Virus record (IMG/VR): IMGVR_UViG_3300046777_000473
Span: 1-45,694 of that record
DNA from: a virus
Strand: one strand, 5' to 3'
Length of the DNA: 45,694 bases
The notes beneath the pieces were generated by a model, which saw only the letters and a program-made list of their open reading frames with translations, was not told the origin of the DNA and did no database searches. Of this stretch, positions 32,953-40,474 are shown in pieces (the first letter of the stretch is position 1; each line of letters opens with the position of its first letter). Position numbers and translations under genes: made by a program.

Positions 32953-33396
32953 TCAAGAGATTTTTTGATAATAACTAAATTCTTTCGTGGCTTTATCGCT
33001 CTTAGTATCAACGTCTACTACACGACCCATCTGGTAACTGCTGACGTTATAGCCATCTACAATGTAGAAAGCACCTTTCTCTACAGCACCAACTTTTGAC
33101 AAGTAGTGATAGATTGTTCCATTATTTGAAAACTGTACACCAATGGTGTATGGCATTACTTTGGAGATTTTCTTAGGGTCAATGGCTTCTACAACACCAG
33201 TGCCCTTAATCTCCATAACCCACTTACCTAGTGAGTTTTCTGCCAGTTTGGTGCCAAACCGAACACCAGTAATATCATCACTAATCTCATACAGTGCGTT
33301 GTCCATAGCTTTTCCTTTGTGTGTTTTGGTTTTAGTGGTTTGTCTAACAGCGGGTTTTGTAAAAGTAAAGTAGTCTTCAAAATCTTCATCAACCAT
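32953..33396 (-). CDS. Hypothetical protein (147 aa) near the polymerase
   Basis: I choose ATG 33396 because AAGGAG stands 6 nt before it; a longer frame would run into the polymerase gene. Two-part protein: a charged N terminus (MVDEDFEDYFTFTKPAVRQT) and a beta-rich body with YEISDDITGVRFG and GAFYIVDGYNVSSYQMG. Not recognised. Confidence 0.6.
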   Translation of the reverse strand: MVDEDFEDYFTFTKPAVRQTTKTKTHKGKAMDNALYEISDDITGVRFGTKLAENSLGKWVMEIKGTGVVEAIDPKKISKVMPYTIGVQFSNNGTIYHYLSKVGAVEKGAFYIVDGYNVSSYQMGRVVDVDTKSDKATKEFSYYQKIS

Positions 33397-33406
33397 GTGT
33401 ATCTCC

Positions 33407-35263
33407 TTAATGAACTGAGGCGTAATCAGACCCAAACTGAACATCAACGTCTAGATCAATGTTCAAGTTCAGTTTCTTGTTAGTGTAGTCGATAGCCTCT
33501 TTGAGCAAAGTCTTGGCAGTCTCCTCGTTACCGATAGCCACAGGACAAAGCTGTTCGTCATGGAATTGAGCAGACAACTTCATCCCCAATACTCTAGAGA
33601 AACCTACCCAAGTGTCAAAGCAGTAGACACCTGTACTTTGGTTAAGAGTAGAGAAAATATCCTTCTCTGCCCTTAGTGAGTGCCAGAACTTGGAGACAGG
33701 GTTTTGTAGCCACATGCGGCTCTCCCAAATCTTTACCTTCTGTTGTTCTGACACCTTCTTGATTGACCAATTCCTACGCCAGTATGCCTCAATAAGACCC
33801 TCTGCTTCCTTGACTGGAATATCCAAGGTTCTAGCCAACTTTGCTTTACCTACACCATAGACGCAGCTATAGTTAGCAGCCTTGAATTTCTTACGTACAG
33901 GTTTTAGGTTGATCTTACCTTCGTTGTGTTGATCAATCTGTTCCTGTGTCACAGCACCAGCAAATGCAGCCAAGTTAAGATGTGGATCGAACCCCGGTTG
34001 CATCATTTCTTCTACATATTTAGGGTCAAGAGGACGCATGTAGTGGCGTTTAGTATTATCCTCTAGACTTACCATGTCTGAGCCAGCCCACACATAGTCT
34101 TCTGGTGGCAAGAGACAACCCCTAATCTCTTTTCCCCATGGTTTATCCACGCCGGGTAGATTTACTACAGGGTCTTTGTGCTTGAACCTGAAAGTGTTTG
34201 TGATACCCTCAATACCAGCATAGATGCGTCCATTGTCGTGTGCCCTCAAGAAAGACTTGAAGATACCTAGTCGGTGTGTAATGACTGTAAGACCCTCTAG
34301 AATTTTCACTGCGGGGTCTTTCTCAGCCAGTTCTACTACGCTCTCACATAGTTCGCCATCTACTCGTACCTGTTCAATAGAGCGTTCTTGGCCTGTCTTT
34401 TTGTCACGTACAAACTTGTAAGTAGCTGGCTTCCATCCTAAACTGTACAACCATTCCTTCACCTGTTGATGGGAACCGGGATTACCATCTTCTACATAAT
34501 CTACTACGTTTACTGGACCTACAGTTGTGTGTGGCAGCTTTAGTTCGGTCAGAACATTCAACCACTTCTTACCAGCCTCAGATAGACTACCATCCTTTTT
34601 GTACATGCTCTTAGGTTTATTCACTGTCTTATAGTGAGTTTTCCTAGGCATGGCCTTGGCTAGTTCTGCTACCTTCTCTTCTTCCATACGAGACAAAGTG
34701 TCATAGTGTTCTTGAGCCTTTGCTACGTCTAGTCGAATACCTGTCTCTTCTGCCTCTCTTGCACAATCCATCTTGAAGCTAAGATATTGGATCAGACGGA
34801 TAGCCTCTTCTTCATCCCTGTATAAACCTTTTAGACGGCCCCACAGGTCTTGCCACAAAAGCCAGTTGATCTTGGTATCTTCCTCACAACGATGTTTGTA
34901 GTCTTCGTATGTAAGGTTCTCCCAATCATCTACTTTTGGCTTTAGTACACCAAACTCAATACCATAACTCTCTAGACCATGCTTGGGTCTGCTTTCGTTA
35001 AGATACCAAGACAGAGCAAGGCTATCAACAAAGGTCTTGTAGTTAAGGTTAGTGCCAAGAACCTTGTTGAACAATGGTAGGTCATGTCGGATACTATTAT
35101 GTGCGACAAAGAAGGCATCTTTACTGTGCAGTAAACTACGCATTTCCTCGTAGTCATTAGTGGATTTGAAAGTCTTACCATCCTCTGTCCATGAAAGCAC
35201 ATGGATTTTGGTGGCATCTTTCCATAGGCCATCACTCTCACTGTCAAGGACAATAAACTTCAT
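33407..35263 (-). CDS. polA: DNA polymerase I-type (family A, T7-like)
   Basis: 618 residues. 3'-5' exonuclease: LDSES (D7, E9), FVAHNSIRHDLP and FVDSLALSWYL. Polymerase: motif A SDMVSLEDN (D396, E401), motif B RKKFKAANYSCVYG (457-470, with Y465 where T7 has Y526) and motif C HDE (568-570). It lacks a 5'-3' nuclease domain, which is the separate gene at 30253-30945. The replicative enzyme of the phage. The ATG overlaps the upstream stop by 4 nt. Confidence 0.95.
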   Translation of the reverse strand: MKFIVLDSESDGLWKDATKIHVLSWTEDGKTFKSTNDYEEMRSLLHSKDAFFVAHNSIRHDLPLFNKVLGTNLNYKTFVDSLALSWYLNESRPKHGLESYGIEFGVLKPKVDDWENLTYEDYKHRCEEDTKINWLLWQDLWGRLKGLYRDEEEAIRLIQYLSFKMDCAREAEETGIRLDVAKAQEHYDTLSRMEEEKVAELAKAMPRKTHYKTVNKPKSMYKKDGSLSEAGKKWLNVLTELKLPHTTVGPVNVVDYVEDGNPGSHQQVKEWLYSLGWKPATYKFVRDKKTGQERSIEQVRVDGELCESVVELAEKDPAVKILEGLTVITHRLGIFKSFLRAHDNGRIYAGIEGITNTFRFKHKDPVVNLPGVDKPWGKEIRGCLLPPEDYVWAGSDMVSLEDNTKRHYMRPLDPKYVEEMMQPGFDPHLNLAAFAGAVTQEQIDQHNEGKINLKPVRKKFKAANYSCVYGVGKAKLARTLDIPVKEAEGLIEAYWRRNWSIKKVSEQQKVKIWESRMWLQNPVSKFWHSLRAEKDIFSTLNQSTGVYCFDTWVGFSRVLGMKLSAQFHDEQLCPVAIGNEETAKTLLKEAIDYTNKKLNLNIDLDVDVQFGSDYASVH

Positions 35264-35466
35264 CCACTTACCTCTCGCAAAACAACATCAAGTTTGAAAG
35301 TCTCTGCACAATGTTTGCACAGACCTGCATAATCCCCTGCACCATCAGGGACAGGTCTTCCTTCTTTGTTAAACTCAACTGGACCTGACCGGCCCCAACT
35401 AAGATTGGAATCGTAAAAGGCTTTTGACCCACAAACTAGGCAAAAGCAATAATCACAAGATGCCAT
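35260..35466 (-). CDS. Small Cys-rich protein (68 aa)
   Basis: Cys pattern CDYCFCLVCGSKAF at the N terminus and CKHC at 51-54 form a likely zinc ribbon. It lies between two replication genes, overlapping the polymerase start by 4 nt and sharing one base with the next gene's stop. Probably a nucleic acid- or protein-binding accessory factor. Confidence 0.65.
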   Translation of the reverse strand: MASCDYCFCLVCGSKAFYDSNLSWGRSGPVEFNKEGRPVPDGAGDYAGLCKHCAETFKLDVVLREVSG

Positions 35467-35675
35467 TACTTACCTTCTTTCTTTTTCTCTCGTGCCAGTT
35501 TAAGACGCTCCAAAGCAGCTTTGCGCTGTTCCTCTGTCATTTGACGCTTTACATAGGGGTTCTTACCGAACCTGAAAGCATGAAGAGGACACTTGACTAC
35601 AGTACAAAGTTTTACTTCCCCTGCATCATATACACAGTCAAGACACTTAGCACGAATTGCTTCTAGAGGCGTCAT
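35466..35675 (-). CDS. Small zinc-binding phage protein (69 aa)
   Basis: N terminus IRAKCLDCVYDAGEVKLCTV, then KCPLHAFRFGKNPY: a four-Cys arrangement seen in a common family of small phage proteins. The C-terminal half is a basic helix. It ends overlapping its neighbour by one base. Role unknown. Confidence 0.7.
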   Translation of the reverse strand: MTPLEAIRAKCLDCVYDAGEVKLCTVVKCPLHAFRFGKNPYVKRQMTEEQRKAALERLKLAREKKKEGK

Positions 35676-37267
35676 TACATCATCTCTTTCTCACTGAGTG
35701 TAAAGGTTTCACTATCGAACAAGAGTTGTCCAGCGTCACCCTCAAAGCCACATGGCCTATTCTTCTTTACTATCAGATTCGTAGTGTTCTTGTCAAGCAG
35801 ATTGTCAGCCTCTTTGTCACGATCTAGGTCAATAACCACAGAAGCACGTTGAGCAATCATCTTGCAATACTTAGGATCACCATTCTCGTTAGTGTGGGCG
35901 ATAGTGATAATGCCTACATTCAGATCAGCAGCCATCTTAGATAGTTTGACTGACAAATCAGCAAGGATAGCTTCTTTGCTTTCATCATTAGAGATAGTCA
36001 CCACATCTTGGATAGGCTCAAAGAAGATATACTGGCAACCATACACCTGTGTCAAGACCCTGATCTGATCAATCAGACCATCAGCATCAGACTCTTCTAG
36101 ATGAAACTGCATATACCCTGTGTTATGGGTAATATACTTGATAGCATCCTCTACGTCCTTCATACGTCCTTTCTCTTGGATCAAGTCCTTTCGAGTAAGG
36201 TTGTCGTTTAGATAGTAGGAGATTACCCCTAGCAGACTACGTAGCTTAGTTTCTTCTAAGTGCCATGTAGCAAAACGTACATGAGGATGGTTCTGAATTA
36301 GATTGTATTCCAGATACCGCATGAACTCAGATTTACCAATACCTGTAGGTGCCTTGATCACTGTGAAATGTCCTTGCATAAGACCAAGGATTTTCTGATC
36401 CAGTTCATAGATACCTGTAGGAATATAGGCATGATCTGGTGTATCGTGCAGTAGTTCTAGAAACTTTTCCTCTGTGGCATAGATGTTCTCAGGCGTGTAT
36501 AGGCCAGAAGACCACCATGCTTTACGGTATTGTTCACCAGCAGCAGCTTGAAGAAACTCATTAGCGTCTTTGTATTTGTCATGTGGCACCTTATAGACAC
36601 GACCGGGGAACAGTTGCATCAAAGTAGTGGCAAACTTGTCTGCCTTATCGTCTGCATCTAGACTAAGGTAAATCTTCTTGAATGACCCTAGCCAATCCTT
36701 GGCATTCTCCAAAAGTTTCCTCGAAGGGGTAGCACTTGGTAGTGATACGACAGGATACTTTGAGCCAAGCATCTGATAGGCAGACATAGCATCTAGTTCG
36801 CCCTCAGTAATAGTTACAGCTTCGGCAGAACCAGCAGGAAAAAGGTTCATACCATACAGTTGATCAGACTTGAAGTTCTTTACATAGAACTCTTTAGGGA
36901 AAATCCTAGTCTTGTTTCCACCGTCAGGGTAGATGTATGAATGCTTGATAGGATCACCAGAAGCATTGAAATAAGTCTGACAGTTGTAGAACCTCATTGT
37001 GGCTGGTAGGATACCACGATGTTCTACATATTCCCCGATACCCTCCACAACAGATAGATCATCTTTCATATCATAGTCTTCTTTCTTTGCTGTAAAACCT
37101 TTCAGTTGGTATGCTTGTAAAGCCCAATCATATACCTTCATTCCCTTGTGTGGGTATGGTTGACCACAAGAACGACAAAGACCTACCTTCTTCTCTGTCT
37201 CATAGTCAAAGGCATCAGATGAACCACAATCAATGAAAGGACAAGGTTGATGAATTAACTCTGCCAC
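35675..37267 (-). CDS. Primase-helicase (T7 gp4-like)
   Basis: 530 residues from GTG 37267, immediately after the preceding stop. The N-terminal zinc ribbon has Cys 9, 14, 31 and 34. The Toprim primase core shows TEGELDA (154-160) and SLDADD (202-207). The C-terminal RecA-like helicase has Walker A APTGIGKS (306-313) and FEPIQDVV. It unwinds DNA and primes lagging strands beside the polymerase. Confidence 0.9.
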   Translation of the reverse strand: MAELIHQPCPFIDCGSSDAFDYETEKKVGLCRSCGQPYPHKGMKVYDWALQAYQLKGFTAKKEDYDMKDDLSVVEGIGEYVEHRGILPATMRFYNCQTYFNASGDPIKHSYIYPDGGNKTRIFPKEFYVKNFKSDQLYGMNLFPAGSAEAVTITEGELDAMSAYQMLGSKYPVVSLPSATPSRKLLENAKDWLGSFKKIYLSLDADDKADKFATTLMQLFPGRVYKVPHDKYKDANEFLQAAAGEQYRKAWWSSGLYTPENIYATEEKFLELLHDTPDHAYIPTGIYELDQKILGLMQGHFTVIKAPTGIGKSEFMRYLEYNLIQNHPHVRFATWHLEETKLRSLLGVISYYLNDNLTRKDLIQEKGRMKDVEDAIKYITHNTGYMQFHLEESDADGLIDQIRVLTQVYGCQYIFFEPIQDVVTISNDESKEAILADLSVKLSKMAADLNVGIITIAHTNENGDPKYCKMIAQRASVVIDLDRDKEADNLLDKNTTNLIVKKNRPCGFEGDAGQLLFDSETFTLSEKEMM

Positions 37268-37444
37268 TTACTCTTCCCAGTACTCTAGTTCTTCTAGCAT
37301 GTCTTCTATCTCTAGTCTCTTAGCGTAACCTTCTGGTCCTTCAGTCCACGCCAAGAATCTTGCTTGACTTACAGTCACACCACTTTCTTGTAGTAAGATC
37401 AAAGCAGTGTGCTGAATAAAAGGATCATTTTCTGTATCAGTCAT
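37268..37444 (-). CDS. Small acidic protein (58 aa)
   Basis: Begins MTDTENDPFIQHTALILLQE, ends LEELEYWEE. Its ATG lies inside the 3' end of the last gene of the GC-rich cassette, next to the repeat AATGACTGA. Base composition is phage-like, so this is the native gene on the far side of the inserted cassette. Not recognised. Confidence 0.6.
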   Translation of the reverse strand: MTDTENDPFIQHTALILLQESGVTVSQARFLAWTEGPEGYAKRLEIEDMLEELEYWEE

Positions 37445-37544
37445 TATTGTTATCTTTCTCTATTTCGGCCCGCAGGCGCTTCACTAGATCATCACTCATT
37501 GGGTCTCTCCTTGTCAATGGACATGGCTTTAGATCGACGGTCAT
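37437..37544 (-). CDS. Short fused ORF at the end of the GC-rich cassette
   Basis: 35 residues from ATG 37544 (ATGA overlap with the 142-aa gene), or 20 from ATG 37499, which has AAGGAG 7 nt upstream. The start MTVDLKPCPLTRRDP and MSDDLVKRLRAEIE look like the beginnings of longer host-phage proteins, and the tail is KDNNND. The same DNN-D-stop tail ends the gene at 38116. I read it as a truncated gene fused to a repeat of the native sequence. Confidence 0.5.
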   Translation of the reverse strand: MTVDLKPCPLTRRDPMSDDLVKRLRAEIEKDNNND

Positions 37545-37969
37545 CCCTCACCCCCTTCCCGTAGACGCGCGGCCTCGGCGCGGATTTCGTCGGCTGTGCC
37601 TTGCATCATGGCGGCAACATCTACCATGCCGCAGTTGCGCAGCATCGGAATGCCCGCCTCAATCTTTGTCGCCGCCATCTCCATCCCCTCGGCCCGCAGC
37701 GTGGGGGCGATCTGGGCGTGAAGGGCGGTGGCTTCTGGAAGCCATGTCTCAGAAAGCCGACATTGAGCGGCATCTGCCAGCGCCCCCACCAGCGTCTCGA
37801 TCAGCGCGTCGGCTGCGGCAAGGCGGGCAGTCGCGGCGTCGTGAATGTCCGCGCGGACGTATTCCGCCAAGTCTGGATCATCGTCAAATTCGTCCGTCAG
37901 GTTCAGCCACGGCGATCCAGCATATCTATGCTCCCTAGCCAGCCAAATCCGTTCCGGTGCTTGCGTCAT
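37541..37969 (-). CDS. GC-rich gene of foreign origin (142 aa)
   Basis: Begins MTQAPERIWLAREHRYAGSP, then an Ala/Glu/Arg-rich helical body (DAATARLAAADALIETLVGA). Such proteins are common in prophages of Rhodobacterales and related high-GC alphaproteobacteria. GC content looks above 60%, against the low 40s around it, with G/C third codon positions. Function unknown. It is the main gene of a cassette whose ends carry a short repeat. Confidence 0.7.
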   Translation of the reverse strand: MTQAPERIWLAREHRYAGSPWLNLTDEFDDDPDLAEYVRADIHDAATARLAAADALIETLVGALADAAQCRLSETWLPEATALHAQIAPTLRAEGMEMAATKIEAGIPMLRNCGMVDVAAMMQGTADEIRAEAARLREGGEG

Positions 37970-38019
37970 TCCAGTCTCTCCCCCGCCTGCCGCTCGGCGT
38001 TTGAGGTGTCAACGGTCAT
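37966..38019 (-). CDS. Micro-ORF (17 aa) within the GC-rich cassette
   Basis: MTVDTSNAERQAGERLE, with ATGA overlaps on both sides. It resembles the first residues of longer phage proteins and may be a remnant or just a translational relay between its neighbours. Confidence 0.35.
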   Translation of the reverse strand: MTVDTSNAERQAGERLE

Positions 38020-38123
38020 GGCGACGGCTCCACACGATCCAGATTGCGATGATTCGAAACCGCGATTCCACCAACGCAGAAAAGGGCGATGCCCATATAG
38101 ACGAACCCATAGAAGTCAGTCAT
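38016..38123 (-). CDS. Small membrane protein (35 aa), first gene of the GC-rich cassette
   Basis: MTDFYGFVYMGIALFCVGGI, then AVSNHRNLDRVEPSP: one transmembrane helix, outside-in signs unclear. Its first codons coincide with the repeat AACAATGACTGA at the cassette edge, and its composition is GC-rich. Not recognised. Confidence 0.5.
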   Translation of the reverse strand: MTDFYGFVYMGIALFCVGGIAVSNHRNLDRVEPSP

Positions 38124-38373
38124 TGTTGTCAGCCTCATATTCAACCATTGCCTCTTGTACCTTTTTCAAGGTTTCAATGAGTTCTCCCAAGGATTTTTTG
38201 CTGAAGTGAGAAGCACAGTTATCATTAAAGTTTGCACCAATGACAAGCCTTACCTCTTTTACACCTTTGTCATTAAACTCAGAAGGCTCAAGAGAAAAAT
38301 AAGAATAGCAAGGACCATCACCATTGATTACTTCATTAATCTCACCGTCTACTACAGCGTTCAGATATTCCAT
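38116..38373 (-). CDS. Hypothetical protein (85 aa)
   Basis: I start at ATG 38373 (AAGGAACTCGAT before it), because a promoter -10 lies at 38401-38406 and a longer frame would begin upstream of it. Sequence MEYLNAVVDGEINEVINGDG, with a Lys-rich helix near the end and tail EADNND. Not recognised; GC is phage-like. Confidence 0.65.
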   Translation of the reverse strand: MEYLNAVVDGEINEVINGDGPCYSYFSLEPSEFNDKGVKEVRLVIGANFNDNCASHFSKKSLGELIETLKKVQEAMVEYEADNND

Positions 38374-38400
38374 ATCGAGTTCCTTTGTGGTTAGACATAC

Positions 38401-38435
38401 TATGTAATACAGTGACCACATAATGTCAATGATTC
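38401..38435 (-). promoter_or_regulatory. Minus-strand promoter before the 85-aa gene
   Basis: On the minus strand TTGACA (38429-38424), 17 bp, TACATA (38406-38401). A GAATC (GANTC) site at 38435-38431 abuts the -35. Confidence 0.65.
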
Positions 38436-38484
38436 TCTTATGTGGCATTATTACCACACTGATAACTATCTTTCCTTTAGGGTC

Positions 38485-38543
38485 TTGACAAGTTCATGCA
38501 ACAACCCATCTAAAGTATTGTCTGTACCCCCCTTAATATATAC
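38485..38543 (+). repeat. Conserved 59-bp promoter-like block, antisense copy
   Basis: TTGACAAGTTCATGCAACA opens a block matching 13377-13435 at 54 of 59 positions and ending in the same GTACCCCCCTTAATATATAC. No plus-strand gene follows; it points against the minus-strand early genes at 38550-42130. It could be an antisense promoter or a protein-binding site. No A/T run precedes it, unlike the copy at 13377. Confidence 0.7.
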
Positions 38544-38549
38544 TCCCTA

Positions 38550-38657
38550 CTAGTCTTCATTATCCTCTAGATCATCTAATAGTTCTTCATAATCTTGAAT
38601 GTTAAAGTAGTCCTTCCAGTCTTCTCCTAGATATTCTGTCATTCTATACTCAATCAT
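38550..38657 (-). CDS. Small acidic protein (35 aa)
   Basis: From ATG 38657 (or ATG 38642) it reads MTEYLGEDWKDYFNIQDYEE and ends LLDDLEDNED. Very acidic, DNA-mimic-like in charge only. It overlaps the preceding gene's stop by 8 nt and ends 7 nt before the 59-bp block. Confidence 0.5.
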   Translation of the reverse strand: MIEYRMTEYLGEDWKDYFNIQDYEELLDDLEDNED

Positions 38658-38808
38658 CTTCAAAGTCTTCTAGATCACTATCTGGTAGATCATAACAGTC
38701 TTGACATACAACCATGTCATGACCTATGTACTCCATCTGATGATCTGGCTGTAGGTTGCCACAGCAAGGACAACGAACTAGATCATCTTTTCCGTAGTGG
38801 TTAAACAT
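38650..38808 (-). CDS. Small zinc-ribbon protein (52 aa)
   Basis: CPCCGNLQPDHQ and CQDCYDLPD give two CxxC knuckles separated by 18 residues, a classical zinc ribbon, with an acidic tail. The ATG lies 1 nt after the previous stop. Likely a regulatory or nucleic-acid accessory protein. Confidence 0.65.
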   Translation of the reverse strand: MFNHYGKDDLVRCPCCGNLQPDHQMEYIGHDMVVCQDCYDLPDSDLEDFEDD

Positions 38809-38809
38809 T

Positions 38810-39010
38810 TTACGTGTCCTCTACATAGACAGGATAGTATTCACTTCCTGTGGTTTGGTTATACTGAAAAACTCTCTGTAACTCGTGCTGGTATGGTTCA
38901 GCTTTTTGTGGCTCTCCTGTCCTGTAATGGATAGCAATCATCTGTTCTAGACTTTCCCAATACTTTTGTAATGGTACAAAAATTGTCACTTTGGGTATGT
39001 TACTATCCAT
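38810..39010 (-). CDS. Hypothetical protein (66 aa)
   Basis: MDSNIPKVTIFVPLQKYWES then a helix with LEQMIAIHYRTGEPQKAEPY. AAGGGACTGACTGTA precedes the start. Not recognised. Confidence 0.6.
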   Translation of the reverse strand: MDSNIPKVTIFVPLQKYWESLEQMIAIHYRTGEPQKAEPYQHELQRVFQYNQTTGSEYYPVYVEDT

Positions 39011-39026
39011 TACAGTCAGTCCCTTC

Positions 39027-39434
39027 TCATTCGTTTAGCAGAAGAAGCCTCTGATCTAGGTCACGCATGTACAGCCACCAAGAATCATCTTCCAGAGAAC
39101 AATGCTCTTGGTTAACATTACCATGTTTGACCATGCCAGAGTTTTCTGTAGTCAAACTAGTTACGATTACCACATCACCTTTCTTTGGTGTGATGTAATC
39201 CTCATGTGGTTTTACCAGAACATACTTCTTACCAACCTCAATCTTGGTTGGAGAGTATTCTTCTACCAAATCATAACTATCATTTAGGTATGTAAAAACT
39301 TGTCCATTTTCTACGAACACCATTTCGGTTTCAGGGTCTTGTACATGATTTCCCCAACCCCAAGTATCAGGAATAAGTGCAGGGCTAATAGTACCATCAC
39401 GACGAATGTAGCGTTTACCAGCTTCGGGTTTCAT
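39027..39434 (-). CDS. Hypothetical protein (135 aa), two SH3-like halves
   Basis: Contains GKRYIRRDGTISPALIPD and, later, GKKYVLVKPHEDYITPKKGD: two similar segments beginning GK-Y, each like a small beta barrel. It ends with YMRDLDQRLLLLNE. AGGAGATACTACA precedes ATG. Not recognised as a named family. Confidence 0.6.
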   Translation of the reverse strand: MKPEAGKRYIRRDGTISPALIPDTWGWGNHVQDPETEMVFVENGQVFTYLNDSYDLVEEYSPTKIEVGKKYVLVKPHEDYITPKKGDVVIVTSLTTENSGMVKHGNVNQEHCSLEDDSWWLYMRDLDQRLLLLNE

Positions 39435-39452
39435 TGTAGTATCTCCTATGTG

Positions 39453-39716
39453 TTAGCGAATGTCGATTACTTTGTCAGCATAAAAGCTGATCCACTTTTT
39501 CTTCTTTAGGTCATAGAATGGGATTTGACCACGCTGACGCATAGCTTCCGACTGCATCTGACCACGTTCAGAACCTACGATATGGCTCGAAGGCTTGAAC
39601 AAACCATTAGCCACACGAAGTGACCCATCAACTTTTACAAATTCTACTGTGGCAATCTTGGTGTTCTTCTCTTCAATCAAGTGCTGCACAGTTTCCATAG
39701 ACAGAGTGCTGTTCAT
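39453..39716 (-). CDS. WYL_2/DUF2693-like Sm-fold protein (87 aa)
   Basis: VEFVKVDGSLRVANG and IPFYDLKKKKWISFYADKVI match the pattern of the DUF2693 family (KKDGTLR ... VYDxxxxxxRSFxxDxI), a small SH3/Sm-like barrel common in phages. A regulatory or nucleic-acid role is plausible but unproven. Its own promoter lies 30-60 bp upstream. Confidence 0.65.
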   Translation of the reverse strand: MNSTLSMETVQHLIEEKNTKIATVEFVKVDGSLRVANGLFKPSSHIVGSERGQMQSEAMRQRGQIPFYDLKKKKWISFYADKVIDIR

Positions 39717-39744
39717 TTCAGTGTTCCTCTTTGCTTGTGGTAAT

Positions 39745-39773
39745 CTTATACAGGGTTCTTAGTGATTCGTCAA
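39745..39773 (-). promoter_or_regulatory. Minus-strand promoter before the WYL_2-like gene
   Basis: On the minus strand TTGACG (39773-39768), 17-bp spacer, TATAAG (39750-39745). The spacer begins with a GAATC (GANTC) overlapping the -35 (39768-39764), giving CGAATCACTAAG. Confidence 0.75.
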
Positions 39774-39783
39774 GAAGTTTCTT

Positions 39784-39990
39784 TTACCATTCCTTCTTGT
39801 TACCAGATGCTTCATTGTCGTCCCAACCAGCATTGTATGCTTCAATGTCTTCTTTGGTGAGTTCTTTACCCTCCACCAGATCAGACATGTAAGAACCACC
39901 CTTGAAGTAGTGAGGATTATACCTACGACCATAGTAGCTATCTGCACCACCACGATCATAGGGGCCACCATGACGAGTATCATATTTCAT
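39784..39990 (-). CDS. Conserved phage protein of unknown function (68 aa)
   Basis: From ATG 39990, chosen because GAGGA lies about 10 nt upstream and the promoter ends at 40017; a longer frame would start before the transcription start. The sequence MKYDTRHGGPYDRGGADSYY, then a C-terminal AYNAGWDDNEASGNKKEW, recurs in many unrelated phages. Role unknown. Confidence 0.7.
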   Translation of the reverse strand: MKYDTRHGGPYDRGGADSYYGRRYNPHYFKGGSYMSDLVEGKELTKEDIEAYNAGWDDNEASGNKKEW

Positions 39991-40016
39991 GTCTGCTTTC
40001 CTCTCTTGATGTTTAG

Positions 40017-40045
40017 ATATTACATACATCAGGTGATTCTGTCAA
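40017..40045 (-). promoter_or_regulatory. Minus-strand promoter before the 68-aa gene
   Basis: On the minus strand TTGACA (40045-40040), 17-bp spacer, TAATAT (40022-40017), near consensus. GAATCACC (GANTC at 40038-40034) lies at the start of the spacer. Confidence 0.8.
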
Positions 40046-40048
40046 GCA

Positions 40049-40159
40049 TTATTCTAGGATAGTCAAAGCATCTACTGTAGAGTACCGCAAAAACTTCCAC
40101 ATATTGTCTGCTTTGTGGTGCCGGAAGTAGTCTTTATACTCTTCAAAAGTCATATCCAT
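40049..40159 (-). CDS. Small hypothetical protein (36 aa)
   Basis: MDMTFEEYKDYFRHHKADNM, then WKFLRYSTVDALTILE. Its ATG shares a base with the preceding stop (TGATG); it ends beside the next promoter -35. Basic-aromatic, unknown. Confidence 0.5.
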   Translation of the reverse strand: MDMTFEEYKDYFRHHKADNMWKFLRYSTVDALTILE

Positions 40160-40473
40160 CACGCAACACTCCATTCAATATCATCAGCACATTCGATATG
40201 CTCTGAACCATCATACTCTTCAATACGGAACTTCGTCCCAACAGGAAGCCATGCCACCCTGATATTGTCCCAACCACCAGTGTAGAGGTCGTCGTCACCA
40301 AAGATTTCTTGGGCAATAGGGTCAATGTCCTCCACACCATTCTCTGCTGCCTCCACAAACTTGGGGTGATATAGGACAATCTTCGCCCTACCCCCACGCG
40401 CCCAAGTGGACCAGCCAGCACCATATCCGGGGGAATACAGCACTGCAACCTTACCGTCACGGATAACCTTCAT
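40159..40473 (-). CDS. Conserved phage hypothetical protein (104 aa)
   Basis: The N-terminal half VAVLYSPGYGAGWSTWARGG and the central PKFVEAAENGVEDIDPIAQE match a protein seen in many tailed phages without assigned function. It lies 1 nt after the pentapeptide gene. Confidence 0.7.
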   Translation of the reverse strand: MKVIRDGKVAVLYSPGYGAGWSTWARGGRAKIVLYHPKFVEAAENGVEDIDPIAQEIFGDDDLYTGGWDNIRVAWLPVGTKFRIEEYDGSEHIECADDIEWSVA

Positions 40474-40474
40474 C

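Larger units (their letters stand above)
37437..38127. mobile_element. GC-rich inserted cassette flanked by a short direct repeat
   Basis: About 690 bp with markedly higher GC and different codon use than either side, holding four short minus-strand genes with ATGA overlaps. On the minus strand the right edge reads AACAATGACTGA (38127-38116) and the left edge reads AACAATAATGACTGA (37451-37437). Removing the cassette would join the 85-aa gene to the 58-aa gene with a normal stop/start overlap. No transposase or integrase is inside, so the event looks like homology-driven exchange. Confidence 0.7.

Noticed and set aside
37447-38209. Long plus-strand frames over the GC-rich cassette
   Set aside because: High GC opens spurious frames. 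The minus-strand genes have ATGA overlaps and a recognisable N terminus.
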